From positions 1-64,000 of the forward strand of contig JAEUWP010000381.1 of the NCBI GenBank assembly GCA_018524725.1: 64,000 nucleotides of DNA. Reading direction: 5' to 3'. Source of the DNA: Podaxis mareebaensis (taxonomy: Eukaryota; Basidiomycota; Agaricomycetes; Agaricales; Agaricaceae). Shown piece after piece: positions 11,130 through 23,055 of the stretch; the stretch's first letter is position 1, and each line of letters opens with the position of its first letter. The notes under the pieces are model-generated. The model saw nothing but the letters and a program-made list of their open reading frames with translations. It searched no databases and was not told where the DNA came from. The position numbers and the translations under genes were made by a program.

Positions 11130-12248
11130 AGAGAGAATATAATCATCATTAGTCTCGATTGCAAATATATATGTACTCATGTCCGTGTGGTTCACTTGGC
11201 CTTTCGACGTCAAGACCCATGAGTCGTCAGTGCCTCTTCGCTCTGACGTTCGGCTTCTTGTGTGAAATTTTCATCGGGTCATTGTTGTGTGCGAAATCCG
11301 GTTTTTATGGCTACGTCTTATCTATGTAACACTCTGTTCATCTTTGCTGCTTACAGGATGTTGGCACCGTAGCTGTTAGTTTTCAGGTTTAGAACAGAAG
11401 AGAAGGTATGGTTTATCTCTGGTAGGAGACGAAACTGGACCTCTCGTCCCCATATTCAAGTCATTGCCGCAGCACCTCGAAGCAAACGCACTGCTTCGAC
11501 CGATGTACACTCTGTCCGAGAAGCCGACTTAGGCGACACCGAGCCTGACGCTTTCAGCTTTTCAAAATTGTTCCTACGCCATGAGGAACATAACCCACTA
11601 CGGTCTTTCCTCGATCACAACTATATGATCGATATACGATGACCGAAAACTTAGAAAGGATTATTTTCCCAATCGGAATCACGATCTTCTGTGCTGCGTT
11701 CTTGACGACATGGAGAATGAGGTCCTGCTTCCATTCTTGGAGCTCGTGCGCGTGCAACTCTGCGGTATATAAGTAGTCACTTGGGAGGTCTGGAAGCTGG
11801 TGATTGGCTAGCCAATGGAGCTAAGAGGCGGCAGTAAGTGGATGATGGACGACAATGATTGATTGGTTGAAGGTACGGGATTTCGTTGCTTCAAGGAGGA
11901 AGGGTTCGCTGGATCAGAAAGCGGAGGAATTCCATTGGGTCCAACGAAGGACGGTATGATTGGTTCGTGTGTTTGCAACGGGTAGTGGTTGGGATAGGGG
12001 CAATGAAGGAAACAAGAAACTGGGGAATAGAAGGAAGTCGAGTACAGTGCAAGTTGGTGCTGCAAGGGAACGTCGGAAGCCTAACACTGGTTGTCGTCCG
12101 GACTCGGAAGCACACTGTAGTTGGAAAGGGGATGATATTCTCTACTGGGAACCAAGCAATTATAACAGGTTAGTGATGTTTTCTCTCTATACCGAACTGC
12201 AGGCCTAAGGACATAAAATAATTAAAAGGTTGTTCTTCGTGGATGTGT
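11130..12248. other. Convergent intergenic region
   Basis: This holds the 3' flanks of the glyoxal oxidase (+) and uL16m (-) genes. Small frames at 11554-11757 and 11808-12208 on both strands overlap each other, lack motifs and look like chance. Confidence 0.5.
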
Positions 12249-13038
12249 CTATGCTGAAGCCGTCGCTGAGGTTGTAGCTTCCGTCACTGGTGTTGTAGCA
12301 ACATCGAGTTTCGGTGGTTCGGGAGGGTAGAGAAGAAGATTTCCGAGACGAGGTGGACTAGAGCGGCTAATGAATTCCATTTGGGTGGGAAGCTTGTCCG
12401 AAGCTTGTCGTAGAACTAAGAGGACAACGTCAAGGAGTATAAACGCGCGAGAACGTCATGCATACCTTCTCTAGCAAGCTCTTCACGAATGGGGGCACCT
12501 CCAATTTCGAAAATTACTCGACCGGTCGGTACACTATACACCTTCTCAGATTTGAACGTGACCGACTTTGAAGGTACTCACCGCGTCGCCCAGTATTCAA
12601 AAGTGCCTTTACCTTTACCCATACGCGTTTCATTACCCTATACAAGAGATCCATGAACAACTGAAAAATCGTGAACTGGGCGAGGAGCCGCACCTTGACG
12701 CAGACCGGGATGTCCGGGAAGACACGCAAGTAGACCTTGGAGCCCTTGATAATCTTCAGCTTCTTCTTAATGACATCCTCAGCAGTCATGAGCTGCTTCG
12801 CAGTCAAGCGGGCGCCATTGCCCTTTATTCTGATGCCCCACTCGCCATAGGCCAGTGTGGTACCCTTGGTTGAGCCTCCAGTGGGGATTGGGATGCGGCC
12901 TTTGTGGCGTTTGACATGTTTTACTGATTTCGGGGCCAGCTGATTGCGGAAACGCGCAAAGATGCGTGTTGGGTTGGGCAGAGCGACTCTGCTTGGCGCA
13001 GCAAGGATGGACCTGGAGAGAGAAGAGAGAGAAAACAT
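12249..13038 (-). CDS. MRPL16: Mitochondrial large-subunit ribosomal protein uL16m, four exons
   Basis: Exons 13038-12694, 12637-12582, 12533-12466 and 12415-12249 give 211 residues. The start is a basic, Ser-rich mitochondrial presequence (MFSLSSLSRSILAAPSR). The uL16 core follows: FRNQLAPKSVKHVKRHKGR, GWxx-like LAYGEWGIRIKGNGARLT, IRVFPD-like LRVFPDIPVCVK, then NETRMGKGKGTFEYWATR, VPTGRVIFEIGGAPIREELA and LRQASDKLPTQMEFI. The tail (about 30 Thr/Ala/Pro-rich residues) is fungal-specific. The protein helps build the tRNA-binding face of the mitoribosome. Only 61 bp separate its ATG from that of PRP3 on the other strand. Confidence 0.95.
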
Positions 13039-13099
13039 GTTGATTATGTAAGGCCCCTCCCTCAGTCATTGCACCGTCACTCTTCTTCGGTCTACCCCC
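13039..13099. promoter_or_regulatory. 61-bp divergent promoter between uL16m and PRP3
   Basis: Two housekeeping genes are transcribed apart from start codons 61 bp away from each other. No TATA box is visible. Both 5' UTRs and core promoters must lie in or overlap these bases and the first exons. Confidence 0.6.
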
Positions 13100-15561
13100 A
13101 TGGCAGACAGGAAACGCGCATTCGAGGGCAGCACAGACTCGGGCAACATCGCAAAGAAACTCAAAAGGTGAGAGCACTGCTCTATAATATCGTTGGTGTG
13201 CTGAATATTTGTGCAGCGATGTGAGTACTCAAGGTGAATCACGCTTGCTTCAGCATCCATTCTCATGTTCTTCTACTCCCTCTTCCCAGACTCCAACCAG
13301 TAATGGGTCTTCTTCTGCAGGTGTAAGTGAATCCACATTCTACATTCTACAACACCATCGCTGACCGTTTCTCCAGCTCTCCGCAAACGACCTCATCCTC
13401 CAAAAGCGCGCGGAAATCGCAGCCAAGCTCGCTGCAATGAGAACCACAGCTTTTGGCGGCGGACCAGGCGGACCAGCACCACAAAGGACACCAGGGATCG
13501 CCGCACCCATCCCTACAAAACCCACCCCAACCAAAGTCCCCATCCCCTCCCCCGCCTCTTCCTCGACCCCTGGTTCTACCCCGAAGCCTACTCCTGGCAT
13601 CACACCACCCTCAGGTTCTGGCGCCGGCACACCAGCTGGTCTCCCTGATGACCTCGCACGCAGAGTCGCCGAGGCCAAGAAGCGTGTGGCGGAAGCACAA
13701 ACCAAGCTCGCGATCAAGGACAATCCATACATGGCCAGTCCTCATCCCATCTACGTATTTAGCTCATGCTGAACTATGTTCTAGTCCGTAGCGGCAACAG
13801 CCAAGAAAAAGGGCTCAACCCCAGTTGTCGAACCCCAACCTTCTCCAGGTGCAGGTCTCAAAATGGCTGCTCACCCACTCCTCCTAGAACCCACAACCCA
13901 AGCTACCCAGTCCAAGAAAGACCGGTACAAACCCATGCAGCCCAAATTCGCTTCTATCAAAGCCAACGTCCGCAATGCACCCACTCCACCGCCCGCCCCT
14001 ACACCTGTCGTTGTGCCCACCCCTAGTCCGGCACTAGCGAATCCGTACGCCGCAGCTGCAGCATCAAAGGAGGGGACGGGCTTTGAGGGTGCTCCGAGGG
14101 AGAGGCACGGTCGTGGTTTCAGGTTTAATCCCAAGGGCAAATATGTTGCACTTGCGAATCAGATGAGGCAGGAGCAGCAGCTTGAGGCGCTTAAGCAGCG
14201 TATCGCGGAGAGTGCGAGAAAGGCGGGTTTGGATAGTGATATGGGTATTGAGAAGAATATCAAGGTATGATCTATCCCTTGTATGTTACGAGGATTTATG
14301 CTGATTCGCTGCCCCGCTTAGCGACCACCCCCACCTGAAGCTGAGTGGTGGGACGAAGCGCTCCTTCCCAACAGGAAATACTCTGACATTGACACTTTTG
14401 GTATCGAGAACTTGAACATCAAGTCGCCCGACTCGCCCGTCACATTATACATCCAACACCCCATTCCTATTCCTGCGCCCGGAGACAAGAACAAAGCAGA
14501 GGTCAAGCCCCTGAAGCTCACGACCAAGGTCAGATTCTACCCTGCCTTCCATTCATCGGATACACACAGCTAACGCCTCTTTCCCAAACACAGGAAGCAA
14601 AGAAACTCCGCAAGCTCCAGCGCAAAGAAAAACTCCAAGACAAGCGCGACAGAATCCGTATGGGTCTCCAACCACCCGATCCGCCCAAAGGTACGCACGC
14701 GAGTACCTATCACCCCAAAAATTAAAAGCTAACTTTAATCTCTCAAAAAAAATAGTCCGCCTGGCAAATCTAATGAAAGTCCTCACGTCCGACGCGATCC
14801 AAGATCCGACGCGCGTCGAAGCCCGCGTCCGCCGAGAAGTCGCCATGCGCAAACACCAACACGAAAAGATGAACGCCGAACGCAAACTAACCGACGAACA
14901 ACGCCGCGAAAAAATCGAGGCCAAGAAACTCGAAGAAGAGAAGAAAGGTATCGTCGGTGCTGTGTTCAAGTACGCACATTCCTCCCTTCCTTCTTATCTC
15001 CCCGGTCACTAACGCTCGAATTTTTTCTTATCCAGAGTCAAAATACTTTCAGATCCAGCACACCAGTTCAAAGTCCGGAAAAACGCCGAACAGCTCAATC
15101 TCACTGGTGTTTGTATTTTCAATCCCCAATTCAATGTCATCTACGTCGAGGGCGCAGCCAAGTTTATCAAAAACTATAAACGGCTCATGTTGCACCGTAT
15201 CGCTTGGACCGAGCCTGCTCGACCACGCGGTGGTGAGGAGGTTGAGCTTGAAGATCCCGAGTCAGACGTCGAGGGGAATGGTGAGGGCGCTGGTGGCGAT
15301 GCAGGGGAGGAGGACGTTGGCGCGAGTAGCAAGGCAAAGGGTAAAGGGAAGGCTGTACAAGAGGCTGAAGAAGGCGCGGGTTCGTTGGAAGATAACAAGT
15401 GTTGGTTGATCTGGGAGGGTACGTTGCGCGAGCGGGCGTTCACTGGCTTCAAGGCGAGGAGTTGTCCGACCGAGCGCGAAGCCAAGGAGTTATTGGGTGA
15501 TATGAAGGGGTATTGGGATATGGCCAAGAACTGGAAGGGTGAAGAGGATGAATTGTTTTAA
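13100..15561 (+). CDS. PRP3: U4/U6 small nuclear ribonucleoprotein PRP3
   Basis: The start is MADRKRAFEGSTDSGNIAKK. Likely exons: 13100-13167, 13217-13322, 13377-13737, 13792-14264, 14322-14528, 14594-14690, 14756-14969 and 15036-15561. Exon 2 contains an optional in-frame intron at 13221-13289 (69 bp, GTGAGT...CCCAG). The N-terminus is Pro/Ala-rich and disordered, then KPMQPKFASIKANVRN, RFNPKGKYVALANQMRQE, EAEWWDEALLP and KLTTKEAKKLRKLQRKEK. The PRP3 domain follows (RMGLQPPDPPKVRLANLMKV, VTSDAIQDPT-like, REVAMRKHQHEKMN). The C-terminal domain begins with QFKVRKNAEQLNLTGVCIF and ends in a charged tail. PRP3 binds U4/U6 snRNA and is needed to form the tri-snRNP. The intron at 13738-13791 is the only reading that keeps the frame there. 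Confidence 0.95.
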
Positions 15562-15746
15562 TTATTGCGGGTTCCTTTTCTTTCCTTTGTTTTTGTGTGG
15601 TTGTAGTCGGCTGACATCGAGTCTTTTTTGGTAGAAGACCTTTATAGGATATCATGATAATACGCCTCAATACAAGTGTGCGTTTGTTCTCAGTCATACT
15701 ATTGTACAAAAGAGGATAAATCAAGGGAAGAGATAAAAACTCCCAA

Positions 15747-18700
15747 CTACAAGTCGAATGCGGGGCTCCACCAATCACCAACCCCAGCCCCTCCCCGCCT
15801 CATTTTTCTCCTTTCTTTCCCTTTAGCATTCTCATACTCTCGTTTGACCCTGCCTGCTTCATCCGTAACCTGCTCTGTGCCCTCCTTGATATCCCTTAAC
15901 ATGCCCTCCGCCCCCCTTCTAACATCCTTCGCCAAACCATTCCCCGCAGTCCCCGTATCCTTTGGGGCACCATATGGACCTCCTTTACCAGGGAATAACT
16001 GCGCACCAGTTCCAACCGTAACCGTCACCTCTTTCGTCTCCTCTCCTACTCCATGCACCTGATCTGCGCCAGCGGGATACCGCATTGCGCCCTCTTCCCT
16101 TAGCAGACTCGGGTCCTCCAAATTGCCCTCATCGTCCGTCAGAGCGGGCGGTGGAATGACCATGCTCCCACTTGCAACTGGCTGCTGAACCTGCGTGTGT
16201 GTCTGCCTCGAATACACAATGCCCCTTCCTGTCGTCTCCGCGTGTGTTTCTGTGTGTGCTGGACCTTGATCGGTGTAATACGCGAAAATCTCCGGTCCAC
16301 GTTCCAGCAACGCTGCATACACATCACTTATCTTCATCTTCCCATCCTCCTCCGAATCCGCTCCCACAGGCTTGCGTTTGTTCTCCGCCATAGCTCTCAC
16401 GCGCCTATTGATTGCGCGTTCCTTGGCCTCCATCAACACAAGCGCTGCACCCCTCGACATTGCCTCCAAACCCTTGTGCAGTCTTTCCTCCAGCACACTT
16501 TTCGCCATGTTCCCCATAACTGGACCAGCGAACGGTCGCACGAATACCTTGTTTAGAATCCAGTGTCGACTCTTATCGAACCTAAACTTCATCCCGCGCA
16601 CGTCAACATGCACCCTGAATACTCTGAATAAAGGTACGACGTTGGCCAGAGCAAGGTTAATAGGAGTCCTGGAGGGACCTTTGGGGAGGACACCAATCTT
16701 CCCCAATGAGGCGTAGTGGTAGTGACACGCTTCGTGGACGGCTTCCTGAACGTCGAGGTTTTGTGGCACTTCTGGGTCAATGTCCGAGTCCGTTTCGATG
16801 TCTTCTACAACGAGAAGGGGCACTTCAGTGACAGGGTTTGCAGCGTCGAGGTCCATCTCGACGTCGCTACTGTCCATTTCGAGCTCGATATCGAGTCCGA
16901 GGCCAGAGTGTCTGCCTCCATCTGTGGCTGTTCCCAGGTCGACGCTGAGGACGCCTTCGTCTTCATAAGTGAAGAGGGCGCCGCCGTACCTGAGGAACAA
17001 ACATTGAATTAGCGTACCCCTTACAGTTCATTATAAAACCGCACCTGAAATAATACCCCATTCCACGCACACAGGCCTTGATACCATCCATGCAGACCCT
17101 CAATCTCGAAGTCGACTCAATCCCAGGTGCAGTGTGCTTCTTGGCTCTTCTAGTTAACCCCAACTTCGACTGAGCATCGTCTGCTCCAATCGCAGCAGCA
17201 CCATGGCCCTCAGCCAATGTCACCCTCACTTCCGTCCATTGTCTCACCAATACTTCGTCCGGAACCAACTTGCCTCCGATCCCGCCCTCGTCATATGTCT
17301 GGGCCTTGGATCCTCGTGCAGCAGCTTCCCCTTGCCAGGACGCTCCTGGCGCAGGACCTCCATGACCACTCACGGCACCGTATCTTCCTCCGATCATATC
17401 ACTTTTGAGAGCTGCACCTCGGATCCAGAGCGCATCAACTGCACCTTCCATGTCGTCTGTCCTGAATTCAACGCGGGGTACAGGAATGGCTCCCAGAGGC
17501 AGCAATCGGAGCAATCGAGGCAATGCCCAGCCCAACCACTGGGTGTAAAACCCAAGTCTCCCAGTGGCTCCGGCACGTTGGTGCATCCTGGTCTTCATTT
17601 TCCCAGCGGCCTTGCCCATTTGCTGTTTCCCGACGTCGAAAATGTCAACCATATCCTCCCGCAAAGCCTCGAGAGCATGAACTAGTTTCATGGTTGTTCT
17701 ATCTCGTTCCATGGCATCCACGTAGTCTCCGACTTGTTTGAGGAGTTTGGCGATGTCCTGAACCCATCGATTTGTAGCTTGTTGGACATCCCCTTTAGCC
17801 CTCTCGCCTGCCGCAACGTTACCTCGATCACCCACGTGCCACCCTTGTACTCCTTTTCCTTTGTCTATCTTTTCCTCGGACTCGTCGGACTCAAGTGCCT
17901 TCCCCATCTCTTCCTTCGCCCGGTCGAGATCGTCGGCTTGCTCAAACCCGTCCTTCACAATGTCCTCTGCATCAGCTATGATGTCTCCTGCAATGTGCAA
18001 CAAGTCCTGCGTGGCGTCGTATAGTGTCTCCAAAGCCTTCCGGCCTCGTTTAGAAGTCGCCCAGCCCGGCTCATCCAACGCCTTATCCAGATATCTTCCG
18101 ACGCTCGAGAAATAAACCGCAAGTAGGTTCCCTTGTTCTCGCTTCTCCTCCCCATCCGAAGATCCTGAAGCCTCCCCAAAGTCGTTCATCCAATTCTTCG
18201 TGTGTTCTGTGTGTTTTGCCGTTTTAACACTGGAGGACTCAACGTCGTATTGCAATTTCTCCCGAGTTAGGCCCTCTACACTCCTCCTCAAATCTTCAGG
18301 TGTCGTGATCGTATGCCTGATAACATCTCCCAGAGTCTCCATCATGTCATCGATCTTGTGCCCTTGAGCTATACGCTCGATCATCTCCTTGGCATCTTCC
18401 AGAACGTACTGAAGGTGGGGAGAATCGATCTCAATCCCTGGAATGAGCAGCTTGGGAGTGGAAGTCCCGTATGGTTGAGGAGGATATGATGATGCGTCAG
18501 CGAATCCAATAGGCACTTCCTGCGCTAAACCAGTGGATTTCTGCTCGTCCTTGTCCGCGCCAGGTCTCCCTTGGACTCCTTTTTCGACCGCTCCTTGGAC
18601 TCCGGGGGTGGTCTGCTGAGACGCAAGAACAAACTTGTGCGCATATTTGCGTACGATTTGCAAGATGGCGATGATGGCACGCCGCGACGAAGGATCTTCT

Positions 18701-19817
18701 TGCGCTCGAACAACCATCTGGTAATACGATGCTTCAAATACTCGGAAATGAGACGAAATAATGAACATACCCCTTGTATCCTAGCAATCAGCCGTCTCTT
18801 GACCTCTTCTTCCGTCTCGGCACCATGTTTTTCCCATTCCTCCTTCTTTTCACCCATGGATTCCCGCACATCCTGAGCAGTGTTGCTTGCAGCGGCCCTT
18901 CCTTCATCAACCAGCTCAGAAATTTTACCCTTCAGTTTGGCGCCTGCCCCAGTATCCGTGCCAATATCAAGGTCGGCTTCGTTGGTCCGGCGTTCAACAT
19001 TCTGGGCAATGTCGTGAACTCGAAGAGCAGCATTGCTAACATCAGAGGCTACGTGCGCGATCAAGTCTTGCCCGATGGAAATTGTGTCTGCAAGAACTAG
19101 TCGGAACACGGAGGAAGTCACGAGTGTAGTGCCTAGTATCTTGACAGCATTGAGCATCGTCTTTGCGTCAGCAGATATCTCGGACTTTTTGGGAGCTTGG
19201 AACGACATCAACTTATGTTCGACCCAAGGGGAACAAATCAGACTTGCCATGTTCCTTGACACATTCCTTAACTTTTCCGGCAGACTTTTTCGCTTCGTCC
19301 ATTTCTGCGGACCCCTCGCTGGAAGACTCTGTCGAGATGGGGGGAACATCGGTGTCGATTTGATACAATTGAAAAAAAAGGTCCTGCAGTAAATCATCGT
19401 CTGAGACGCGTAATCAGATCCCATTCTATGGCTTCAACTCCGATATGGCATACCATTTTTCTCCGTTCCGAATTGCAATAGGGCCTGTATCACTTCCTCC
19501 AAATCCTGGATCACCTTTCTGCCCCTTTTGCTGAGAGGTCCGTTTCCTTTTAGAACATCTGGTGTTGGTCTTGGCCTCGCATCCTGTGTATCGTGGAGAA
19601 GGTTTAACTGCAGCACCCGCTGCAAGAAGTTGTTGATTTGTGTCTGTGACGGCAGTTTTCCAGCGCTCAGAGCAGCGAGAACATCAGCAAGTTTGCTCAA
19701 GGGCTCGTCAGGCGGGGGCGATGGCTTATGGAGTTGTGGCTGACGCTGCTTCGGCAACAAGGGTTCACGGTCATCGCCGTCACGTTCGGACGAGAAACAC
19801 GAAAGGCAGGCGTCCAT
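15747..19817 (-). CDS. Large HAM1-like protein (fungal HAM1 N- and C-terminal domains), five exons
   Basis: Exons 19817-19454, 19400-19273, 19211-18771, 18717-17045 and 16989-15747 sum to 1,282 codons in frame; the second intron (19272-19212) has an alternative donor. The N-terminus is MDACLSCFSSERD, with Cys residues near the start that could be acylated. A conserved stretch follows (LADVLAALSAGKLPSQTQIN and KRGRKVIQDLEEVIQALLQ). The middle is long, helical and charged. The last 400 residues hold HAM1-like C-terminal features (SRHWILNKVFVRPFAGPVMG, ATLGK-like HYASLGKIGVLP). Related fungal proteins are thought to bind lipid or membrane through a BPI/SMP-like fold; that is inference. The gene converges on PRP3 with 185 bp between stops. 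Confidence 0.8.
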
Positions 19818-20385
19818 AGCGAGACAAGGAAAGATTGAAGTTGGGAGTGTCTGACGTTGAGTCCCAATCTCTCATATGACGTCATTGGTGACCCTCCTCG
19901 ATTAACCTATTTCTTGATTCCAAAATAGGTACGCGACATACCAATCAAGTTGACGCTCCGTTGAGTCAAAGAATCACTTGTACCCGACATCTGACATTCA
20001 GGTTTCAATCATCTGTTTCCCGATACGCAACGAACCAGATGCCCATCCTGAAAAAGGCGTTCGGCTCCTCGGAAACTGCGTTTGGTGCCTTCTTCTCGCT
20101 AATTGTTGTGCATATAGGCCGACAATCAGGCGAAAACTTTGTTGTTGGTCTTAGTCAAACTATCGACGTGCTATATTGGGCCCCGAACACGCGCAAGTGA
20201 TATCGAATGAACACTTCATATGACTTTTGGAGGTGATGCCGTTGACTATCTGGAGCGGCACGCCCTACACATCACCATCTATCGCCGCTAATCCAGCCTG
20301 TGAAAGTTTCACGGCATATAATTTCTGGATATAAAGAGAGCCGCTATCAATCTTCTACTGGAGAGAATACCGTTGCTTCACCATC
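19818..20385. other. Divergent intergenic region with TATA box for the next gene
   Basis: Upstream regions of the HAM1-like gene and of the CBM1 remnant. TATAAAG at about 20330-20336 lies 50 bp before the ATG at 20386. A 79-codon frame (19961-20200) has no motif. Confidence 0.5.
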
Positions 20386-20774
20386 ATGGTCGTCAAGTTC
20401 CTTTGGTTGGCAGGACTTCTCGGAGTCTGCGTGATTGTAGCTCGAGGACAAACTACGACGACAGCACCTACGTGGGGAATTTGTGAGTCATCGTTTGTTC
20501 AGATACGACCCCAAGCGCTAATGTTGTCCCTCGATAGGCGGTGGTATCGTACGTGAACTTTAGCTTATCCAATCTTCAGCCTAACATCTGTGCTGTGGGC
20601 ATGCATCTCCTGCCCTACAACCTGTGTAGAGGGTGCAGTCTGTGTTAAACTGAATGACTGTGAGTCAGTATTATATGCCCTTTAAACTGACACTCATTCC
20701 TCCAAGTCTGGTTCCAATGTCAGCCCGCTCCGAGCAGCACCGCACAGCCTACTTCCGCAGAAATTGGGACATAG
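20386..20774 (+). pseudogene. Decayed CBM1 (fungal cellulose-binding) gene, paralog of the endoglucanase 5' part
   Basis: Exon 1 (20386-20482) encodes a signal peptide and TTAPTWGI. Exon 2 (20538-20548) gives CGGI. The last pieces give PTTCVEGAVCVKLND and, after an intron, FQCQPAPSSTAQPTS then stop. These are the cysteines and turn of a CBM1. The exon that should read G-W-x-x-G before PTTC is damaged: the text GGCATGCATCTCCTGCCC appears where a GGCTGGAT-like start is expected, with one extra base, a Trp codon lost and no AG acceptor in place. Exon-intron layout matches the CBM1 exons at 22591. No catalytic domain follows, so this is either a decayed truncated duplicate or a CBM1-only protein that has lost its third exon start. 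Confidence 0.6.
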
Positions 20775-21030
20775 AGCCACTGATTATCACCCCCACTCTC
20801 CTTGTGGCGTTGCGGCAGCAATAAACCGGCATGCTAGCACCAACCCGTTGATCACGCATGAAACTTCATTCGTCCATATCACCTCTTTTCTATCTACTTG
20901 GCCTGCGAAAGTCTATCAGTGATGCTCACTTCATCGCGTGGAGCTCGAAACTGGGGCGACATTTTAAAACTTCACAAGTGACCTGCGGGTCTGGAGTAAC
21001 AATTACCGAACTCAGATTCTTTGAGGTGCA

Positions 21031-21871
21031 ATGGATCTCTCCGAACATTCTGCAAGGCAGGCGCTTACAATGACCCACTGCAATACAATGGCTAACTTAT
21101 CATGGTCTGCGAAGTCTGGCAGTGAATGGTCCAGAAACGAACTATTCACGTACAATATCTTTATCCAATCCGTTCCAGTGAATGACTTCTTTCCTGCTGG
21201 GGCAGAACCCTCGCTAGATTACTTACACTCCACCCTCCTCACCTCCCTTGCTGGTACTTGCGACCCTGCTTTTCCACCCTTGGGTACCGATTATCTTGGG
21301 TACCTCGACCTGGCAATGGCTCAGCCAGCTCAAGAAAGCGCCATATGACTTTGTTGTGACACCCCTAAGTCTTCTTGGCTACAACGACCTCAACAAGTTC
21401 ATTCTCACCCACTATGACATACCCTTCTGGATCTTTGGTGATATCACCGGCATTGCTAGGATGGACGCGTGTCTCGTTCACCATCCAATTCTTAGTTTAT
21501 CATCCAAGGTGAAATCATGGGAAGCCAGAAAGACTCGGAAGCCCATATTACGGCGAGGCTACTGCCACCTTATGGTTCAATAACCAAAAAGTGCTCAGAC
21601 AAAGGACTTGCCCGCCTGCCCGAAAACCACCTCCACCATCACCATGTCTGGCACTCGTCCTTACCTCATCGCCGTTACTGAAGAATTGAATGATGCGGTG
21701 GTCACTGGCCAATACCCTGCAACTCCAACCTTCGTCTCCAAGTGCGTTACTGATCCAGCCCACACCAGCCGTGCAAGTATTGGCATGGAGGACGGGGAAT
21801 ACAGAAGGTTTGCTCTGCGACGCTTGGACCTCGTGCGCCATCACTGGAGTGAAATATTGGCGGATTTGTAG
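21031..21871 (+). pseudogene. Frame-broken member of a widespread agaric hypothetical family
   Basis: The frame starts MDLSEHSARQALTM and continues GSEWSRNELFTYNI and EPSLDYL...LTSLAG, then DLAMAQPAQESAI and stop. The next frame resumes YDFVVTPLSLLGYND, IPFWIFGDITG and DACLVHHP. A third frame gives SGTRPYLIAVTEELNDAVV, TGQYPATPT, GMEDGEYRRFALRRLD. I remember this arrangement (EWSRNDL..YNI, Y+DLA, QESAIDD, GTRP.F, TGQYPAT, EGME..EYR) from many mushroom genomes, but no function is known to me. At least two frameshifts are present. Confidence 0.6.
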
Positions 21872-22550
21872 GCATTGGTTAGTTAGAACTATCGGATTTC
21901 TATGGGAAGTAAGTAGTGCCACCTGAGACGCGCTGTATAGTATGTGACATGTCGGCTACGATGGTTTACAATGTCAGTCGCAGAGGTGAAAGTTCCGAAT
22001 CCATGGCAGTTTCAAGTCATGAGCTCAGTCGTAGGAAGCGACACCCATGGCCGGGACGCCCAGTGTTCTATCCTGCAAAAGAAATTCGGGAAGCCCATGC
22101 TACGCGATTGGAGCATCTGCCAGAACGGATAAAGGGTCAAAAGCGGTGACGCTCATATTGCCCTTCATCGACTACAATCATCAATCAAAACGCATCTAAC
22201 CCAGAGACTTCAAGACACATGGCCCATCACAAAATAAGCACCGTCGTCTTCCCTCCTGCCGAGTCCTAAGAATAGTTCAACTATCCACTAAAGCAAACCA
22301 GATCTCACAAATTCATTCCCGGCCCCGATAAAAGCGCGAATATTCGCCCGTCGTGTAATCCTTTGCCCTCGATATGTCACTCCTTCTCTATGTCCTATTC
22401 TCACCCGTTCAACCAGACCATTTCCAACAGGCTCGCGCCAACACCTGTTGGTACTCAATGACGGAGGAAACGGATACTCTTCGGGGGTTCCGGATGTTAG
22501 TGAGGTGTCATACCTTGAGGTTCCGAGTCGAGAATCCTCATCTCAGGTAT
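21872..22550. other. Intergenic region upstream of the endoglucanase
   Basis: Small overlapping frames (21916-22149, 22374-22748) show no motif. The latter runs through the TATA box and first exon of the next gene and is treated as chance. Confidence 0.45.
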
Positions 22551-22557
22551 TATAAAG
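22551..22557 (+). promoter_or_regulatory. TATA box of the split endoglucanase gene
   Basis: TATAAAG lies 40 bp before the ATG at 22591, so the 5' half of the gene keeps a promoter. Confidence 0.6.
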
Positions 22558-23020
22558 GAGACTTGTTTGCGTTGCCCGGTAATCAATTGAATGATGCCAA
22601 AAAAGGCTTTGCAAATCTCTGGTCTCTTGCTCGGTTCAGCACTCGCTGTCCGAGGCCAGGCTGCCGTTTGGCAACAATGTATGTCCCAACCCACTCATCA
22701 TACGATCTCGGAGCTGATACGACATTCGCTCAGGCGGCGGAATTGTAAGCTATGCCAATGCCAGCCCCTCCATTCCAACACACTGACACAAGGATTTCCT
22801 AGGGCTGGATAGGTGCCACGACCTGCGTCCCAGGTGCCGTCTGCACAGTCCTCAACGACTGTACGCTCCCATCCCTTCCCAAACTCATATGCCCAACAAT
22901 CCTAACTGCGCTCTCCCTCGTCAGTCTTCTCCCAATGCATCCCAAGCACCGCAACGACCACAATCTCCGATCCCCTCCCTCCAAGCACTACCATTTCAAC
23001 CACGACCAAACCCACCACGA

Positions 23021-23030
23021 GTTCCCCACC
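23021..23030. repeat. Left copy of 10-bp target site duplication
   Basis: GTTCCCCACC, identical to 37852-37861, lies directly outside the left terminal inverted repeat. A 9-11 bp duplication is usual for Mutator-like elements. Confidence 0.9.
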
Positions 23031-23055
23031 GGCCTACAGAAATTGCCGCACCCGC
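23031..23055 (+). repeat. Left terminal inverted repeat
   Basis: Starts GGCCTACAG and ends TTGCCGCACCCGC. Compared with the reverse complement of 37826-37851, the inner 13 bases are identical and most of the outer ones agree with one gap. Confidence 0.85.

Noticed and set aside
13340..13732. 130-codon minus-strand ORF
   Set aside because: Antisense of the Pro/Ala-rich PRP3 exon.
16139..17012. Plus-strand ORFs of 60-119 codons
   Set aside because: Shadows of the HAM1-like gene on the minus strand.
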